From Candidatus Hydrogenedentota bacterium (GTDB lineage: Bacteria > Hydrogenedentota > Hydrogenedentia > Hydrogenedentales > CAILVY01): 64,000 nucleotides of DNA. The stretch lies in contig JAKQOG010000119.1 of the NCBI GenBank assembly GCA_029565395.1, positions 42,457 to 106,456 on the forward strand. Direction: 5' to 3'. The notes below the pieces were generated by a model. That model had not been told where the DNA came from. It saw nothing but the letters and a program-made list of their open reading frames with translations, and ran no database searches. Positions 63,259-64,000 of the stretch are shown in pieces. The first letter of the stretch is position 1. The number at the start of each line of letters is the position of its first letter. The position numbers and the translations under genes are program-made.

Positions 63259-64000
63259 TTAACGCCGCAATCGAGACCACATCCCTAAAACAACCGCGCT
63301 CAGTCCAAGCAGCAACCAATCACCCAGAAAATCCTTAAAATTCTTTATTGTATTGGCGCCATCTAAACAATTGCAGCTAAAAGACTCCGTCTCACCTTCA
63401 CCTTCACCTTCACCTTCACCTTCACCCTCTCCTTCACCTTCACCCTCTCCTTCACCCTCTCCTTCACCCTCTCCTTCACCCTCTCCTTCACCCTCTCCTT
63501 CACCCTCTCCTTCACCATCCCCTTCCCCTTCGCAGGGTGTGTCTTGAATGGTGAACCACCAGTAAGGCCCAGGGATGTCATCGCCACTGGTATGTGCCAC
63601 CACGTACCAGTAATAGGTTGTTCCTAATTCCAGTTCGGGGAAAGCAGCGGACGGTTGCAGCAAGTTTGCATAAATCAGTTGAGGCGGTTCAGCGATATTT
63701 TTGCCGAAATAGAGGTCATAGCCGGTGGCACCAGAAACAGCGTCCCATGAAAATGACCCAGTCATATCACATATTTCACTCTGGTCAACCGGATAAGGAT
63801 TCAGGATACCAGGTACCCCCAATGGAGGCAAGAGCGACATCGAAAGGCTATAGTCGCCCGTTCCCACTTGTTCACTGGAGGCCACAATAGTCCACGTTCC
63901 GGTCTGGTCAAGTGCAAAGTCAAGATCTGTCAAAGGATCTCCAAAATTATAGTCTGCCTGCGTACCCGCAGGGCGATATAGTCTGATCTCAGGCTCGAAA
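63259..64000 (-). CDS. Secreted protein with (GE)n linker and CxC membrane-anchor C-terminus (5' end outside window)
   Basis: The minus-strand frame stays open to the window edge, so the N-terminus is missing. Visible parts: a PPC-like domain (FALDQTGTWTIVASSEQVGT), a fibronectin-like domain (GSFSWDAVSGATGYDLYFGK, TTYYWYVVAHTSG), then about 48 residues of alternating Gly-Glu. The C-terminus is FSCNC, then FLGDWLLLGLSAVVLGMWS and RLRR. A CxC, a hydrophobic helix and a terminal Arg cluster after a low-complexity linker match the general plan of CTERM-type sorting tails, though I do not recognise this one as a named class. Confidence 0.8.
   Translation of the reverse strand, partial: FEPEIRLYRPAGTQADYNFGDPLTDLDFALDQTGTWTIVASSEQVGTGDYSLSMSLLPPLGVPGILNPYPVDQSEICDMTGSFSWDAVSGATGYDLYFGKNIAEPPQLIYANLLQPSAAFPELELGTTYYWYVVAHTSGDDIPGPYWWFTIQDTPCEGEGDGEGEGEGEGEGEGEGEGEGEGEGEGEGEGEGEGEGEGEGEGETESFSCNCLDGANTIKNFKDFLGDWLLLGLSAVVLGMWSRLRR
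63391..63532 (-). repeat. Hexanucleotide/dodecanucleotide microsatellite encoding (Gly-Glu)n
   Basis: Tandem GGTGAA and GGAGAGGGTGAA units on the minus strand run for about 140 nt. Unit length is a multiple of three, so gain or loss of units keeps the frame and only changes linker length. Confidence 0.85.

Noticed and set aside
1..64000. CRISPR array, tRNA or rRNA genes, prophage or intact insertion sequence
   Set aside because: No regularly spaced direct repeats, no cloverleaf or rRNA-like sequence, and no transposase, integrase or phage structural genes were seen on reading both strands.

Overview
The window is a protein-dense bacterial stretch with about 43 genes, no rRNA or tRNA genes, no CRISPR array and no intact transposase. 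The best taxonomic guess, an inference, is a member of Candidatus Hydrogenedentota or a neighbouring lineage. Three secreted proteins carry long Glu-Gly linkers, and two of these end in the same tandem dockerin-like module built on ISLSELLRVIQFYN. There is also a heavy load of glycoside hydrolases, sulfatase, DUF1080 and DUF2961 proteins, together with hydrogenase maturation factor HypE and a large PAS-domain hybrid kinase. Several gene edges carry short palindromic repeats of the kind common in environmental planctomycete-like and verrucomicrobial genomes.

Layout. Bases 1-592 hold the 3' end of a secreted GLUG-repeat protein. Bases 730-7518 (minus strand) form one tight operon: an amidohydrolase, a GH78 alpha-L-rhamnosidase-like enzyme, and a sugar ABC importer (binding protein and two permeases, no ATPase). 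Next come an AAA/DUF4143 ATPase and mutS. On the plus strand a ZTP-type riboswitch precedes a stand-alone AICAR formyltransferase, followed by an SGNH hydrolase and hypE. Bases 15673-19810 hold a sugar isomerase/epimerase, a Tat-exported sulfatase and a Tat-exported protein with a fucose/arabinose-isomerase-like fold. Bases 20022-24135 hold a rhomboid protease, a TetR-Rnk fusion regulator and a PpiD/SurA-like foldase.

Bases 24276-30263 (minus) hold a phosphohexomutase, a DUF2961/GH172-like enzyme and a secreted PEP-synthase-like protein with the dockerin-like tail. Bases 30834-40927 hold a DUF1080 protein, a heparinase II/III-like lyase, a glycerophosphodiesterase, a penicillin-acylase-family protein and a GH2 enzyme.

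Bases 41256-48475 form a surface-polysaccharide operon with its own sigma70-type promoter: Gfo/Idh/MocA dehydrogenase, sugar N-formyltransferase, DegT aminotransferase, nucleotide-sugar dehydrogenase, O-antigen ligase/polymerase and flippase. A five-PAS hybrid histidine kinase and a 1582-residue GH106-like protein follow. A second polysaccharide group (WbqC, DegT aminotransferase, WecA/MraY-type transferase) is at 56594-59564. The window closes with a small protein, a HEAT-repeat lipoprotein, a RelA/SpoT enzyme whose 3' end runs into a repeat element, and a secreted protein with a (GE)n linker and a CxC plus membrane-anchor C-terminus.

The genes together suggest a polysaccharide-degrading bacterium with a complex envelope. 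The points most worth following are the paired C-terminal modules after Glu-Gly linkers (a possible undescribed surface-attachment or sorting system), the TetR-Rnk fusion, and the exported PEP-synthase-like protein.
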